Below, in pieces: positions 15,129 through 23,967 of a DNA stretch of 32,784 nucleotides. The DNA lies in contig MGVA01000048.1 of assembly GCA_001800245.1 (NCBI GenBank), forward strand, positions 476 to 33,259. Direction: 5' to 3'. The DNA is from Elusimicrobia bacterium RIFOXYA12_FULL_51_18 (GTDB lineage Bacteria; Elusimicrobiota; Elusimicrobia; Elusimicrobiales; UBA9959). The notes under the pieces were generated by a model. The model was not told the origin of the DNA and ran no database searches. It was given only the letters and a program-made list of their open reading frames with translations. Positions within the stretch are counted from its first letter, which is position 1. Every line of letters begins with the position of its first letter. The position numbers and the translations under genes are program-made.

Positions 15129-16499
15129 ATGGATGTGGTTAAATTTTTAGCGGCGGCATTGTTCGGCGCCGCGCTGGGCGCTGTTGCCGCCTGGTTTTAC
15201 GCCAAATTTAAATTCGGCGGCGCGGCCGGCCTGGCCCCGGAGGAGATTGAAGCGCTCGAAGCCGAAAAGGGGCGACTCTCCGGCGAAAAGATCAAAGCCG
15301 AAGAAACCGCTTCCATGCTCGCCAAGACGCTTGAAAAATTTGAAAACGACCTCGCCGCTGAACGCGCCGAGGTCCGCCGTCTGGACACCGATCTGGCCTC
15401 AAGGAAGGCCGAACTGGCCGGCGCTTCAAGGCGCTGGGCCGAAGAAAAAACGGAATTTGAGTCCCTTCAGAAGAAAATGGCTTCCGATTTTGAGAACCTG
15501 GCCAACCGCATTCTGGACGAAAAAACCAAAAAATTTTCGGAGCAGGGCAGGGAAAGCATCTCCGCCATCCTGACCCCGCTTAAAGAGAAACTCAGCGCCT
15601 TTGAGACCCGCGTCAACCAGATCCACAGCGAGGATTCGCGCCATTCAGCCTCGCTCATGGAGCAGATAAAAACCCTGACCGAACTCAACAATAAGGTTAC
15701 CCAGGACACCAATAACCTTACCAATGCGCTGAAGGGGAAAGCCAAATTCCAGGGCACCTGGGGGGAAGTCGTCCTGCAGGAAACGCTGGAGCTTATGGGG
15801 CTTAAGCTTGGCGAGCATTTTCTGGTACAGAAAAAATTTATGGAAGCCGGCGAAGAGAAAGAAGACAAGCAGCCGGACATTATCGTAAGAATGCCGTCTA
15901 AAAAAGACCTGGTCGTGGACTCCAAGGTCAACCTGACGGCATATTCGGAATATTTCAACACCTCCGACGAAGCGGTCAAAGCCAATGCCGCCGCCCGGCA
16001 TCTGGAAGCGGTTGAAAGCCATATAAAAGGCCTCAGTTCCAAGGACTATCAGAGTCTGTACGGCATAAATAGCCTGGATTTCGTGCTTATGTTTATGCCG
16101 CTGGAGGCGGCGTACCTCCTTGCGCTTGAAGAAGCCAGGAAGAACGGCAGGAATATTTTAAAATTCGCCCTGGAAAAAAAGATCATGATCGTGACTCCGT
16201 CCACCATTTTACCGGTATTCCGTACGGTCGCGCATATCTGGGACCAGGAGAAGCAGACCAAAAACGCCCTGGAAATAGCCCGCCAGGCCGGCGCTCTTTA
16301 TGATAAATTCGCCGGTTTCGTGGACGACTTCAGGTCGGTCGCGAAAAGCGTGGAAAGCGCCCACCAGTCATGCGGCGACGCCATGAACAAACTGTCCAGC
16401 GGCGCCGGCAACATGGTCAAGCGCTTCGAAGATCTTAAGGAGTTGGGCGCCAAAACTAAAAAAACGCTGCCGGCCGAGCTGACCGATAAGACCGTCTAG
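15129..16499 (+). CDS. rmuC: DNA recombination protein RmuC
   Basis: This 456-residue protein has an N-terminal membrane anchor (residues 4-24, FLAAALFGAALGAVAAWFYA), a long charged coiled coil (about 35-135), and the RmuC domain (about 140-430). The domain shows the family hallmarks KFQGTWGEVVLQETLE, QPDIIVRMPSKKDLVVDSKVN, LDFVLMFMPLEAAYL and MIVTPSTILPVFRTVAHIW. RmuC limits rearrangements at inverted repeats and is nuclease-like (PD-(D/E)XK-type) by family knowledge. The start is well supported by GGAGG at 15120-15124. It opens a recombination/repair gene block followed by recQ and AddA-like genes. Length is near that of E. coli RmuC (475). Confidence 0.95.
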   Translation: MDVVKFLAAALFGAALGAVAAWFYAKFKFGGAAGLAPEEIEALEAEKGRLSGEKIKAEETASMLAKTLEKFENDLAAERAEVRRLDTDLASRKAELAGASRRWAEEKTEFESLQKKMASDFENLANRILDEKTKKFSEQGRESISAILTPLKEKLSAFETRVNQIHSEDSRHSASLMEQIKTLTELNNKVTQDTNNLTNALKGKAKFQGTWGEVVLQETLELMGLKLGEHFLVQKKFMEAGEEKEDKQPDIIVRMPSKKDLVVDSKVNLTAYSEYFNTSDEAVKANAAARHLEAVESHIKGLSSKDYQSLYGINSLDFVLMFMPLEAAYLLALEEARKNGRNILKFALEKKIMIVTPSTILPVFRTVAHIWDQEKQTKNALEIARQAGALYDKFAGFVDDFRSVAKSVESAHQSCGDAMNKLSSGAGNMVKRFEDLKELGAKTKKTLPAELTDKTV

Positions 16500-16515
16500 A
16501 GCCTGTCCGACATAA

Positions 16516-16674
16516 GATTTTAAAGCGAAATTGACGGCTCTTATGCGGGAGCGGGCCTGGTCTTACCTCAAGCTTGGCGAATATGCTTCAGCCGCAGGGG
16601 ACATGCGGAAGTTTTTTGCCGGTTCCGGAGTCCCTGAGGTTTATGAAGCCGGCCAATCCGAAGAGGGTTTAATT
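16516..16674 (+). pseudogene. Possible remnant of a TPR protein, in frame with recQ
   Basis: Between the stop at 16513-16515 and the recQ ATG, the recQ frame is open and reads MRERAWSYLKLGEYASAAGD followed by MRKFF. This follows the tetratricopeptide consensus (A-x-x-Y/L-x-x-G-x-Y-x-x-A-x-x-D) rather well. RecQ proteins have no such N-terminus. It could be the end of a lost TPR gene that happened to stay in frame, or a true 48-residue extension started by TTG 16531. I favour a relic. Confidence 0.35.
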
Positions 16675-18573
16675 ATGGGCTCACTTTCCAATATCCCTTT
16701 GTCTATGACCCCTGAGGCCGTTCTTAAACGCCACTGGGGTTACGATACCTTTAAGCCGCTCCAAAAAGAAGCGGTTGAATTGGCTGTCGCCGGCCGTGAC
16801 TCCCTGGTGGTTCTTTCCACCGGCGGCGGCAAAAGTCTCTGTTACCAGCTCCCCGCCGCCATGGGGAAAGGCCTTGTCCTGGTGGTCTCTCCGCTCATCG
16901 CTTTAATGGACGACCAGGTCGCCGCCGCGCGTGAAGCCGGTTTGATGGCCGACGCCCTGCACTCAAATCTTAGATCCGGAGACCGCGGAGACGCTTATTA
17001 CCGTCTCTCCTCCGGCGCTACGGACCTGCTCTATGTAAGCCCGGAACGCCTCCTGAACGGAGATCTTTACTCCGCTATCTCCGAACGCCTTGTGCTTATC
17101 GCCGTGGATGAGGCGCACTGCGTTTCCCATTGGGGACATGAATTCCGCCCCGAATACCGCCGTCTGGCCGAGGTAATGGACCGTTTCCCCAAAGCCGCCC
17201 GCATGGCGCTCACCGCCACGGCTACTCCGGCTGTGCAGGAAGATATACGCTTGCAGCTCTCCCTGCGCGCGCCTGAACTGCTCTTGGGCCATCCCGACCG
17301 CGCCAACCTTATTTACCGCGCTTTTCCGCGCCGGGATCAGCTTAAGCAGGTAATGGAAGTCGCCCTCCGTCATACGGGCGAGGGCGGCATCGTCTATGCC
17401 CAGACCCGCAAGGATGTGGAACGCCTGGCGGCCGGGCTTAAAGAAGCCGGTATTTCCTGCGCGCCTTATCACGCCGGCCTGCCGGCCGAAGAAAGACGGC
17501 GCGCGCAGGACGATTTTGTCAACGAGCGGCTGGACGTTGTGGTCGCCACTATCGCTTTCGGCATGGGGATAGACCGGTCTAATGTGCGTTACGTGGTTCA
17601 TGCCAACACTCCCCGCTCGGTGGAGCATTACCAGCAGGAATCCGGACGCGCCGGCCGGGACGGCCAGCCCGCCGAGTGCGTGCTCCTGTTCTCGGCCCCA
17701 GATCTGGCTTTGCACCGCCGCCTGGCCCATCTGGACGAGAACCTCTCTCCCCTGAGAGAGCGCGCCCTTGAACGTCAGTTGCGCGAAATAGGCCGCTACG
17801 CCGTTTCGCCGGCGTGCCGCCACCGCCTCTTGACCGAACACTTCGGCGCCCTGTATCCGCCCGTGGGCGTTAAAAATGAAGCGGAAGGCTGCCGCAATTG
17901 CGATGTCTGTCTTGGGGAGACCAAAGGTCTGCCTGACTACGAAGCCGTCCTGACCGCCAAAAAAGTTTTAAGCGCCGCCTGGCGAGCCGAAGGCCGCTAT
18001 GGCTCCGGCTATGTGGTAAATCTGCTGCTTGGCCGTCCCGGCGACCGGATTACGGCCAACGGCCACGACAAACTTCAGGTCTTCGGCCTCTTAAAAGAGG
18101 CCGGAGAGGCCGCCGTGCGCTCGTGGATAGATCAGCTGGTAGTTCAGGAGTTTCTGGAAGTTACCGAGGACGGGGAATATCCGTTGCTGCGCATCACCGC
18201 CGCCGGCAAAGCTTTATGCAGGGACGAGGGCGTGGTCCGTCTCGGCGTTCCCGCGCCCCCGGCCGCGCGCAAAAAGAAAAAATCCAAGGCCTTGAAAAAG
18301 GAAACCGCCTGCGGTCTGCCTCCGGACGAGGCGATCTTCGAGCGCCTGCGCCTGTTGCGCCGCCTGATCGCCGCCAAGGCCGGCGTTCCGCCCTATGTGG
18401 TTTTTCATGACAGCGTCCTTCTTGAAATGTCATCCGCCAAGCCCGTCATCCCGGCGGACCTGAGAGGCATAAAAGGCATCGGAGACCGTAAACTGGAGCG
18501 CTACGGCCCCATTTTTCTGGCCGTGATCGCCGGACAATCTCCGGAAGAGGCTGTAAAGGAGTTCCCAGGCTAA
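16675..18573 (+). CDS. recQ: ATP-dependent DNA helicase RecQ
   Basis: This 632-residue RecQ (E. coli 609) starts at ATG 16675, with GAGGG about eight bases upstream; the frame is open further upstream but that part looks foreign. The helicase core has motif 0 (YDTFKPLQKEAV), Walker A STGGGKS (Lys53), DEAH (Asp145 in DEAHCVSHWGHEFRPEY), TATATPAVQ, and motif VI QESGRAGRDG. The RQC domain has zinc ligands in SPACR and CRNCDVC. An HRDC domain closes the protein (FERLRLLRRLIAAKAGVPPY, then ADLRGIKGIGDRKLERYG). RecQ is a 3'-5' helicase used in recombination and fork repair. The TAA overlaps the ATG of the AddA-like gene (TAATG), so the two are coupled. Confidence 0.95.
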   Translation: MGSLSNIPLSMTPEAVLKRHWGYDTFKPLQKEAVELAVAGRDSLVVLSTGGGKSLCYQLPAAMGKGLVLVVSPLIALMDDQVAAAREAGLMADALHSNLRSGDRGDAYYRLSSGATDLLYVSPERLLNGDLYSAISERLVLIAVDEAHCVSHWGHEFRPEYRRLAEVMDRFPKAARMALTATATPAVQEDIRLQLSLRAPELLLGHPDRANLIYRAFPRRDQLKQVMEVALRHTGEGGIVYAQTRKDVERLAAGLKEAGISCAPYHAGLPAEERRRAQDDFVNERLDVVVATIAFGMGIDRSNVRYVVHANTPRSVEHYQQESGRAGRDGQPAECVLLFSAPDLALHRRLAHLDENLSPLRERALERQLREIGRYAVSPACRHRLLTEHFGALYPPVGVKNEAEGCRNCDVCLGETKGLPDYEAVLTAKKVLSAAWRAEGRYGSGYVVNLLLGRPGDRITANGHDKLQVFGLLKEAGEAAVRSWIDQLVVQEFLEVTEDGEYPLLRITAAGKALCRDEGVVRLGVPAPPAARKKKKSKALKKETACGLPPDEAIFERLRLLRRLIAAKAGVPPYVVFHDSVLLEMSSAKPVIPADLRGIKGIGDRKLERYGPIFLAVIAGQSPEEAVKEFPG

Positions 18574-21500
18574 TGGAATTTATGTCTCCCCAACCCGTTT
18601 TAGAAAAGGATTTAACCCTGAAGTTCCCGCACGCGCTCCTTATCAGCGCTTCGGCCGGTTCCGGCAAAACTTATACCCTGGCCCAGCGCTACGTCCAGTT
18701 CCTGCTTTCCGAAAAAGTTCCCAATAACGATCTTTCCAATATCCTGGCCGTTACATTCACCAATAACGCCGCTAAAGAGATGAAAGTCAGGATCCTGGCC
18801 TGGCTTAAAGAATTGGCCCTGGATAAAAATTGCGCCAAGATGGAAGAGACGCTGGCCCTGGTGTCGCTGTCGCGCGAAGAAGTATATGCGCGCGCCGCCG
18901 CCCTGGTGGACAGGGTTATAAACAATTATTCCGATTTCCACATACAGACCATAGACAGTTTTCTGGCCCGGGTAATGACGGCGTCCGTGGACGAACTGAA
19001 ACTGCCGCTGGATCCCGAGATCACCATGTCCTATGACATTCTGATAGACCTGGCCCTGTATTCCATGTTCGCCCGCATCGGCAAATCCGACCTGCCGGCT
19101 GAGACCGTGGATAAATTCCTGGCCGTGCTGCCCAAAACCGGCGCCTATCCCTGGAATCCGGTCGAACGCGTGAAAGAGAACTTTAACAATTTTCTTAACC
19201 AGGAGGGCAGGACGGAAGGCGTCATCACAGGTTCCCCCGGCGACTATGAACAGCTTCTTAAAGCCAGGTTCGTAGAAGTTCTGAAAGCCTGCGCCATTCT
19301 TCAAAAGCGTTATGCAAAACCGGAACTTTTTAAAGACAGCTCTCTTGCCGCCATGGAAGCGAAGAATCTTACGGACTTTCTGGCCTCCTACAGTTTCACC
19401 TACGGCGTCCTGAACGGCACCAGAAAGAAAAATTTCCCAGATGCCTGGGAACAGGAAATAGAGAAGCTGAACGATATGGTGATAGACCTGACCGAACTGA
19501 ACGCCGCGGCCTATTATCACCCGTACGTCGGTATTTACAACCGCTTTAAAACCGAACTTGAGCGCGTAAAACACGGCAAAACCGACGTCATTCACATAAA
19601 TGATATCGCCAAAAAGCTTTCGGCCTACATAAACACCAGCAATGTCCCTGAAATTTATCTGAAACTCGGAGAGCGTATTTCCCATTTCCTTGTAGACGAG
19701 TTCCAGGACACCAACCGCCTGCAATGGAACGTCATCCGCCCCCTGGTTGAGGAGTCCATTTCAAAGACCGGTTCCCTTTTTGTGGTGGGGGACATAAAGC
19801 AGGCCGTTTATATGTTCCGCAACGCCGACTATAAGATCATGCGCGATTTTCTGGACAAGGCCGAGGGGAAAAAGAAGGAGGCTGATAATATCTCGCTGGA
19901 GCCGCTGGGCGGGGAGCTTAAACTTGTTAATCTGCCCGTCAATTACCGCTCGGACGGAGAAGTGCTGGATTACGTCAATAAGCTCTTCAAGGACAGGCTT
20001 AAAAACTCGCCGGAATTGCTGGGCGAAGATATCACCGAGCTGACTTCTTACAAGCAGGCCGTGCGGCCCGGCCGGATTAAGCGCGGCTATGTTAAAACCG
20101 ACGTCTTTGAGCTGGAAGATCCGTCGGACGGAAAAGAACAGAAGGAGTGGCTGCTTAAAATAATAACGGATGCGAAAAAACGCTATCCCTTGAACGAGAT
20201 CGCCATTCTGGTCTCAAAGAACAAGCGCATAGAGCCCGTTGTTGAATGGCTGACCGAAGCCGGCATCCCCGTGGCCTCCCTGAGCTCGCTGGACATACGC
20301 AAACGCAAGATTATAGCGGAGCTCATAACTTTCCTGAAGTTCCTGGAAACAACTTCGGACGACCTCGCTTTCGCCGATTTTATCACAGGCGATATTTTTA
20401 CGACCCTCACCGGCCTGAAGCGGCGGGAAATGCTGGACCTTATTTTCCAATTCCGCCTGAAAAATCCCCGCGCCATACTTTATGCGCAGTTCCGCAACGA
20501 TCCCAGGTACGGAAAGTACTGGGACAAATACCTGGACGAACTCTTCCGCAAGGCGGGCTATCTGCCGCTTTATGAATTTATCTCATTGGTTTACGGCGCC
20601 TTCAGACTTTTCGAGAACTTTCCGGATGAGCACGCCTTTCTGGCCCGCTTCATGGACGCCGTTATAAATTTGGAGGCCGAAGGCGTTACCAGTCCGCGTT
20701 CTCTGATAGAGTACGCCTCAGGAGAGGATGAGGACAAAACCGCCGTTTTTGCCATAGACCTGCCGGAATACATGGACGCCGTGCGCGTGATGACCTTCCA
20801 CAAGTCCAAAGGCCTTGGATTCTCCGTTATCATCAATATGCTTTTTGACGAGCGGGAGCCGGTCGAGCCCATGTATTTCGAGGAAACGGACGGCGCGATC
20901 CATGTCTATCACATCGTCAAGGCCGCGGCCGAAGTTTCGGCGAAGCTGAGCCCGGTTTATGAGGCCAGGAAGACCGACTCCAACGTACAGGACCTCAATA
21001 TCCTGTATGTCATCTCCACCCGGGCCCGGCACGAACTTTATAATCTTTTCGTAAAAAAACTGCGCAAGACCCCGGCCGCTGAGGCCAGACTCTCCGACCT
21101 TTTTGAAACCTATGAGTCCGCTTTTAAGCCTCATACGCCGGCTGAAAGATCCGGGCTCCGTAAAACCGTCAAACCGGTGGATATAATCCCAGCCGGGACC
21201 AGGCCGGAAAGCCGCTTTGAAGCTTTGAAACCCACCTACACCAGTTTTTTTGAGACCGCCGAAGGCGAACTGGTCCATGAAATACTCGCGCGGTTCATAG
21301 AATTGCCCGGGAGCCCGGAGGCGGAGATCTCCGGACATTTTAACCGGCTCCGCCATAAATATTCATTCAAGTTCGACAAGGTGAAAGTGGTAAAAAGCAT
21401 CCTTTCTTTCCTTTCAAGCCGTGCAGCCGCCCCCCTGTTCTCCGCCAAGGAGGGCCGCCAGGTCCTTACCGAGGCCGAATTTATGGATAAAACCGGCGCC

Positions 21501-21698
21501 CTATTCCGCATGGACCGGGTAATAGTGGATGAAAGCGGCGTAACCGTGGTGGACTTCAAAACCGGGCGCGAAAACACCGAAAAATACGCCGCCCAGATGA
21601 AAAATTATCTGGATATAATTTCCGAAGTGTACAACAGGCCCGCAAAAGGCGTGATAGCTTATGTGGATTTGAATGAAACAGCGGCTGTAGGCGGGTGA
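18573..21698 (+). CDS. UvrD/RecB-type helicase-nuclease (AddA-like)
   Basis: This 1041-residue SF1A helicase has Walker A SASAGSGKT (Lys32), motif Ia AVTFTNNAAKEMK, motif II VDEFQDTNRLQW (Asp375), motif III GDIKQAVYMFRNAD, motif IV VNYRSDGEV, motif V MTFHKSKGLGFSVI and motif VI LYVISTRARHELY. A C-terminal PD-(D/E)XK nuclease follows: His in LVHEILARF, then Asp994 and Lys996 in VVDFKTGRE, with the trailing QMKNYLDII helix. AddA processes double-strand breaks with AddB; the partner here is probably the gene at 27931. It is shorter than B. subtilis AddA (about 1230). It starts at ATG 18573 overlapping the recQ stop; ATG 18582 is an alternative. Confidence 0.9.
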   Translation: MEFMSPQPVLEKDLTLKFPHALLISASAGSGKTYTLAQRYVQFLLSEKVPNNDLSNILAVTFTNNAAKEMKVRILAWLKELALDKNCAKMEETLALVSLSREEVYARAAALVDRVINNYSDFHIQTIDSFLARVMTASVDELKLPLDPEITMSYDILIDLALYSMFARIGKSDLPAETVDKFLAVLPKTGAYPWNPVERVKENFNNFLNQEGRTEGVITGSPGDYEQLLKARFVEVLKACAILQKRYAKPELFKDSSLAAMEAKNLTDFLASYSFTYGVLNGTRKKNFPDAWEQEIEKLNDMVIDLTELNAAAYYHPYVGIYNRFKTELERVKHGKTDVIHINDIAKKLSAYINTSNVPEIYLKLGERISHFLVDEFQDTNRLQWNVIRPLVEESISKTGSLFVVGDIKQAVYMFRNADYKIMRDFLDKAEGKKKEADNISLEPLGGELKLVNLPVNYRSDGEVLDYVNKLFKDRLKNSPELLGEDITELTSYKQAVRPGRIKRGYVKTDVFELEDPSDGKEQKEWLLKIITDAKKRYPLNEIAILVSKNKRIEPVVEWLTEAGIPVASLSSLDIRKRKIIAELITFLKFLETTSDDLAFADFITGDIFTTLTGLKRREMLDLIFQFRLKNPRAILYAQFRNDPRYGKYWDKYLDELFRKAGYLPLYEFISLVYGAFRLFENFPDEHAFLARFMDAVINLEAEGVTSPRSLIEYASGEDEDKTAVFAIDLPEYMDAVRVMTFHKSKGLGFSVIINMLFDEREPVEPMYFEETDGAIHVYHIVKAAAEVSAKLSPVYEARKTDSNVQDLNILYVISTRARHELYNLFVKKLRKTPAAEARLSDLFETYESAFKPHTPAERSGLRKTVKPVDIIPAGTRPESRFEALKPTYTSFFETAEGELVHEILARFIELPGSPEAEISGHFNRLRHKYSFKFDKVKVVKSILSFLSSRAAAPLFSAKEGRQVLTEAEFMDKTGALFRMDRVIVDESGVTVVDFKTGRENTEKYAAQMKNYLDIISEVYNRPAKGVIAYVDLNETAAVGG

Positions 21699-21765
21699 CT
21701 GGTTAATGCCGCCGGTATGTTAGTATTGTCGGGAGGGAGATAAGTGTTTTCCAAGGAATTTGCTT

Positions 21766-22452
21766 ATGAATATAATCGAAATAAAAGAGCTTAAAAAAGA
21801 TTATCCGCTGGGGACTACCATAGTTCCGGCGCTGCGCGGGGTGGATCTGGCGGTGGCCGAGGGGGACTTTATCAGTATCATCGGCCCTTCCGGCAGCGGC
21901 AAGACTACGCTGCTGAATGTTATCGGCTGCATAGATTCCCCCACTTCCGGCAGCGTTAAAGTCGGCGGCAGGGAGATTACCGCGCTTAACGACACACAGA
22001 TAACGGATATCCGCCTTAATAAAATAGGTTTCATCTTCCAGACTTTCAACCTGATACCGGTGCTGGACGTGCTTGAAAACATAGAATTCCCGCTGCTGCT
22101 GATGAAGAAATCCGAAGCCGAGGCCCGCAAACGCGCCGAAAAACTTGTTGAGGAGGTTGGGTTGAAAGAATTCTCCTCCCACCGGCCCTCCGAGCTTTCC
22201 GGCGGCCAGCGCCAGCGCGTGGCTATAGCGCGCGCGCTGGTCACCAACCCGGACATCGTTCTTGCCGACGAGCCCACCGCCAATCTGGACTCGGTTACCG
22301 GCGCCTCTATCCTCGAACTGATGCGGCGCATGAACGAGCTGGAAAAAACCACTTTCATATTCTCAACGCATGACGCCAATGTGCTAAAGTACGCCCGGCG
22401 GATAGTCAAGATAAAAGACGGGGTCATAGAGAAGGAGCCGGCCGCCGCATGA
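21766..22452 (+). CDS. ABC transporter ATPase, LolD/MacB type
   Basis: This 228-residue ATPase has Walker A GPSGSGKTT (Lys46), Q-loop FQTFNLIPVLDVLENIEFPL, signature LSGGQRQRVAIARAL, Walker B IVLADEPTANLD, and H-loop STHDANV. The FQ-FNL-P---V-EN-E-PL spacing is characteristic of the LolD/MacB/FtsE group, which power FtsX-like permeases that move substrates from the outer face of the inner membrane rather than through it. I choose ATG 21766, with AAGGAA seven bases upstream, over TTG 21760. Its stop overlaps the first permease (ATGA at 22449). It opens a five-gene envelope operon. Confidence 0.93.
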   Translation: MNIIEIKELKKDYPLGTTIVPALRGVDLAVAEGDFISIIGPSGSGKTTLLNVIGCIDSPTSGSVKVGGREITALNDTQITDIRLNKIGFIFQTFNLIPVLDVLENIEFPLLLMKKSEAEARKRAEKLVEEVGLKEFSSHRPSELSGGQRQRVAIARALVTNPDIVLADEPTANLDSVTGASILELMRRMNELEKTTFIFSTHDANVLKYARRIVKIKDGVIEKEPAAA

Positions 22453-23960
22453 ACCTGATCCTGACCATAGCCTGGCGCAATATCCTGCGCCATAAGGGCA
22501 AGAGCCTGGTGATAGGCATCATCCTGTTCACCGGCGCTTTCCTGATGACGCTGGGCAACGGCGTAATTTCCGGCATGGCCGCGGGTATCGGGAAGAACAT
22601 CATCGACGGCTTCATGGGAGACATTGTGCTGGTGAGCGACAAGCAGAAGAGCGACAATATACTGCTGGAAATGATGGGCGCGAACATCGAGCCTATTACC
22701 TCCTACAAGGTGATAAAGCCGGTACTGGCCGCCCAGCCGTACATCCAGCGCTTCCTGCCGGCGGGCAAGAACCTGGCCATGCTGCTGGATGAAAACACCG
22801 CTACCCCCGGCTTCGCGTACCTGATAGGCGTGGATTTCGCCGAGTACCGGAAGATGTTCCCCGACAATTTAAAGGTGATAGAAGGCGGTTACCCGGCGCC
22901 GGGAGATCGGGCTATGCTTTTCCCGGATTCCCAGCGCCCCGAGTACTATAATTTTTACAATATCTGGTTTCTGCCCGAGGGCGGGAAGGTGGTGAAGGAC
23001 AACCTGAGCAAGGAAGCGCTGGCGGATATCGCCTCCCTGCCGGTCTCGAGCAGCGTGGTAATGCTGGGCATGACCAGCGGGATAAACTCCACCAGCGACA
23101 TACGCTTCCCGATAAAGGGGATAATGCGCTACGGCGCCCTCAATAAGATCTTCGGCCATTTCTGCCTGGTTGATATAGAATCCTACCGCGATTGCCTCGG
23201 CTATATAACCGCGGCCGACATGGCCGCGCAGGTGCCCAAAGAGGAGAAAGAGCTGCTTGGCATGGAGGGGGCCGATCTGGATTCGCTCTTCGGCGGCGAT
23301 CTGATGGCGGCGGACCATAAGAAAGCTTCCGTTAATACCTCCGCCCCCGCCGCGGTCCTTCCCCGTACGGAAGACGGCGCCTACAATTTGGTCTTCATAA
23401 AGCTCAAGCCCGGTACCGGCTATGATAAAGCGCTGGCCGGGCTCAACCGTGCCCTTTCCGACGCCAAGGGCGGCGTGCGCGCCGTGCCGTGGAACAAGGC
23501 TTCCGGAGCTATCGGAAGCATGGCGCTGATAATAAAGAGCGCGCTGTTCATTTTCGTCATGCTGCTCTTCTGCGTGGCTGTGATCATAATAGTGAACACG
23601 CTTACGATGTCCGCGCTGGAGCGGGCCTCGGAACTGGGCATGATGCGGGCGGTGGGCGCCCAGAAGCCTTTCATAGCGGGAATGTTCCTGGGCGAGACGG
23701 CCATACTTTCGGCGGTTTTCGGCGGCTTCGGCATACTGTCCGGCATAACGGCGGTAAAAATAATACCGTTGCTGCGCATAACCACCGCCAACGATATGCT
23801 GCAGCTGCTTTACGGAGGGGACTTCTTTAACCCGTTCCTGAGCCTGTCCGACATAGCGCTGACCGTATTGCAGCTGGCCGCGGTGACTATCATAGCCGCG
23901 CTGTATCCCATGCGGGTGGCCGCGCGCATAACCCCGCTGGACGCTATCTCGCGGGATTGA
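22449..23960 (+). CDS. FtsX-like ABC permease (LolC/E or MacB-type), first of two
   Basis: This 503-residue permease has one N-terminal helix (about 18-42, from LVIGIILFTGAFLMTLGNG), a periplasmic domain of about 310 residues, and three C-terminal helices (about 360-382, 412-440, 470-490). This is the 4-helix topology of type VII ABC transporters. The C-terminal FtsX domain has the ERASELGMMRAVGAQK coupling segment that contacts the ATPase. The periplasmic part begins GDIVLVSDKQKSDN and is not otherwise recognised. The start overlaps the ATPase stop. With the second permease it would form a heterodimer, as LolC and LolE do. Confidence 0.9.
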   Translation: MNLILTIAWRNILRHKGKSLVIGIILFTGAFLMTLGNGVISGMAAGIGKNIIDGFMGDIVLVSDKQKSDNILLEMMGANIEPITSYKVIKPVLAAQPYIQRFLPAGKNLAMLLDENTATPGFAYLIGVDFAEYRKMFPDNLKVIEGGYPAPGDRAMLFPDSQRPEYYNFYNIWFLPEGGKVVKDNLSKEALADIASLPVSSSVVMLGMTSGINSTSDIRFPIKGIMRYGALNKIFGHFCLVDIESYRDCLGYITAADMAAQVPKEEKELLGMEGADLDSLFGGDLMAADHKKASVNTSAPAAVLPRTEDGAYNLVFIKLKPGTGYDKALAGLNRALSDAKGGVRAVPWNKASGAIGSMALIIKSALFIFVMLLFCVAVIIIVNTLTMSALERASELGMMRAVGAQKPFIAGMFLGETAILSAVFGGFGILSGITAVKIIPLLRITTANDMLQLLYGGDFFNPFLSLSDIALTVLQLAAVTIIAALYPMRVAARITPLDAISRD

Positions 23961-23967
23961 GAATTTT

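Noticed and set aside
18612-19724. 370-residue - strand ORF
   Set aside because: It is antisense to the AddA-like helicase, whose motifs are intact on the + strand.
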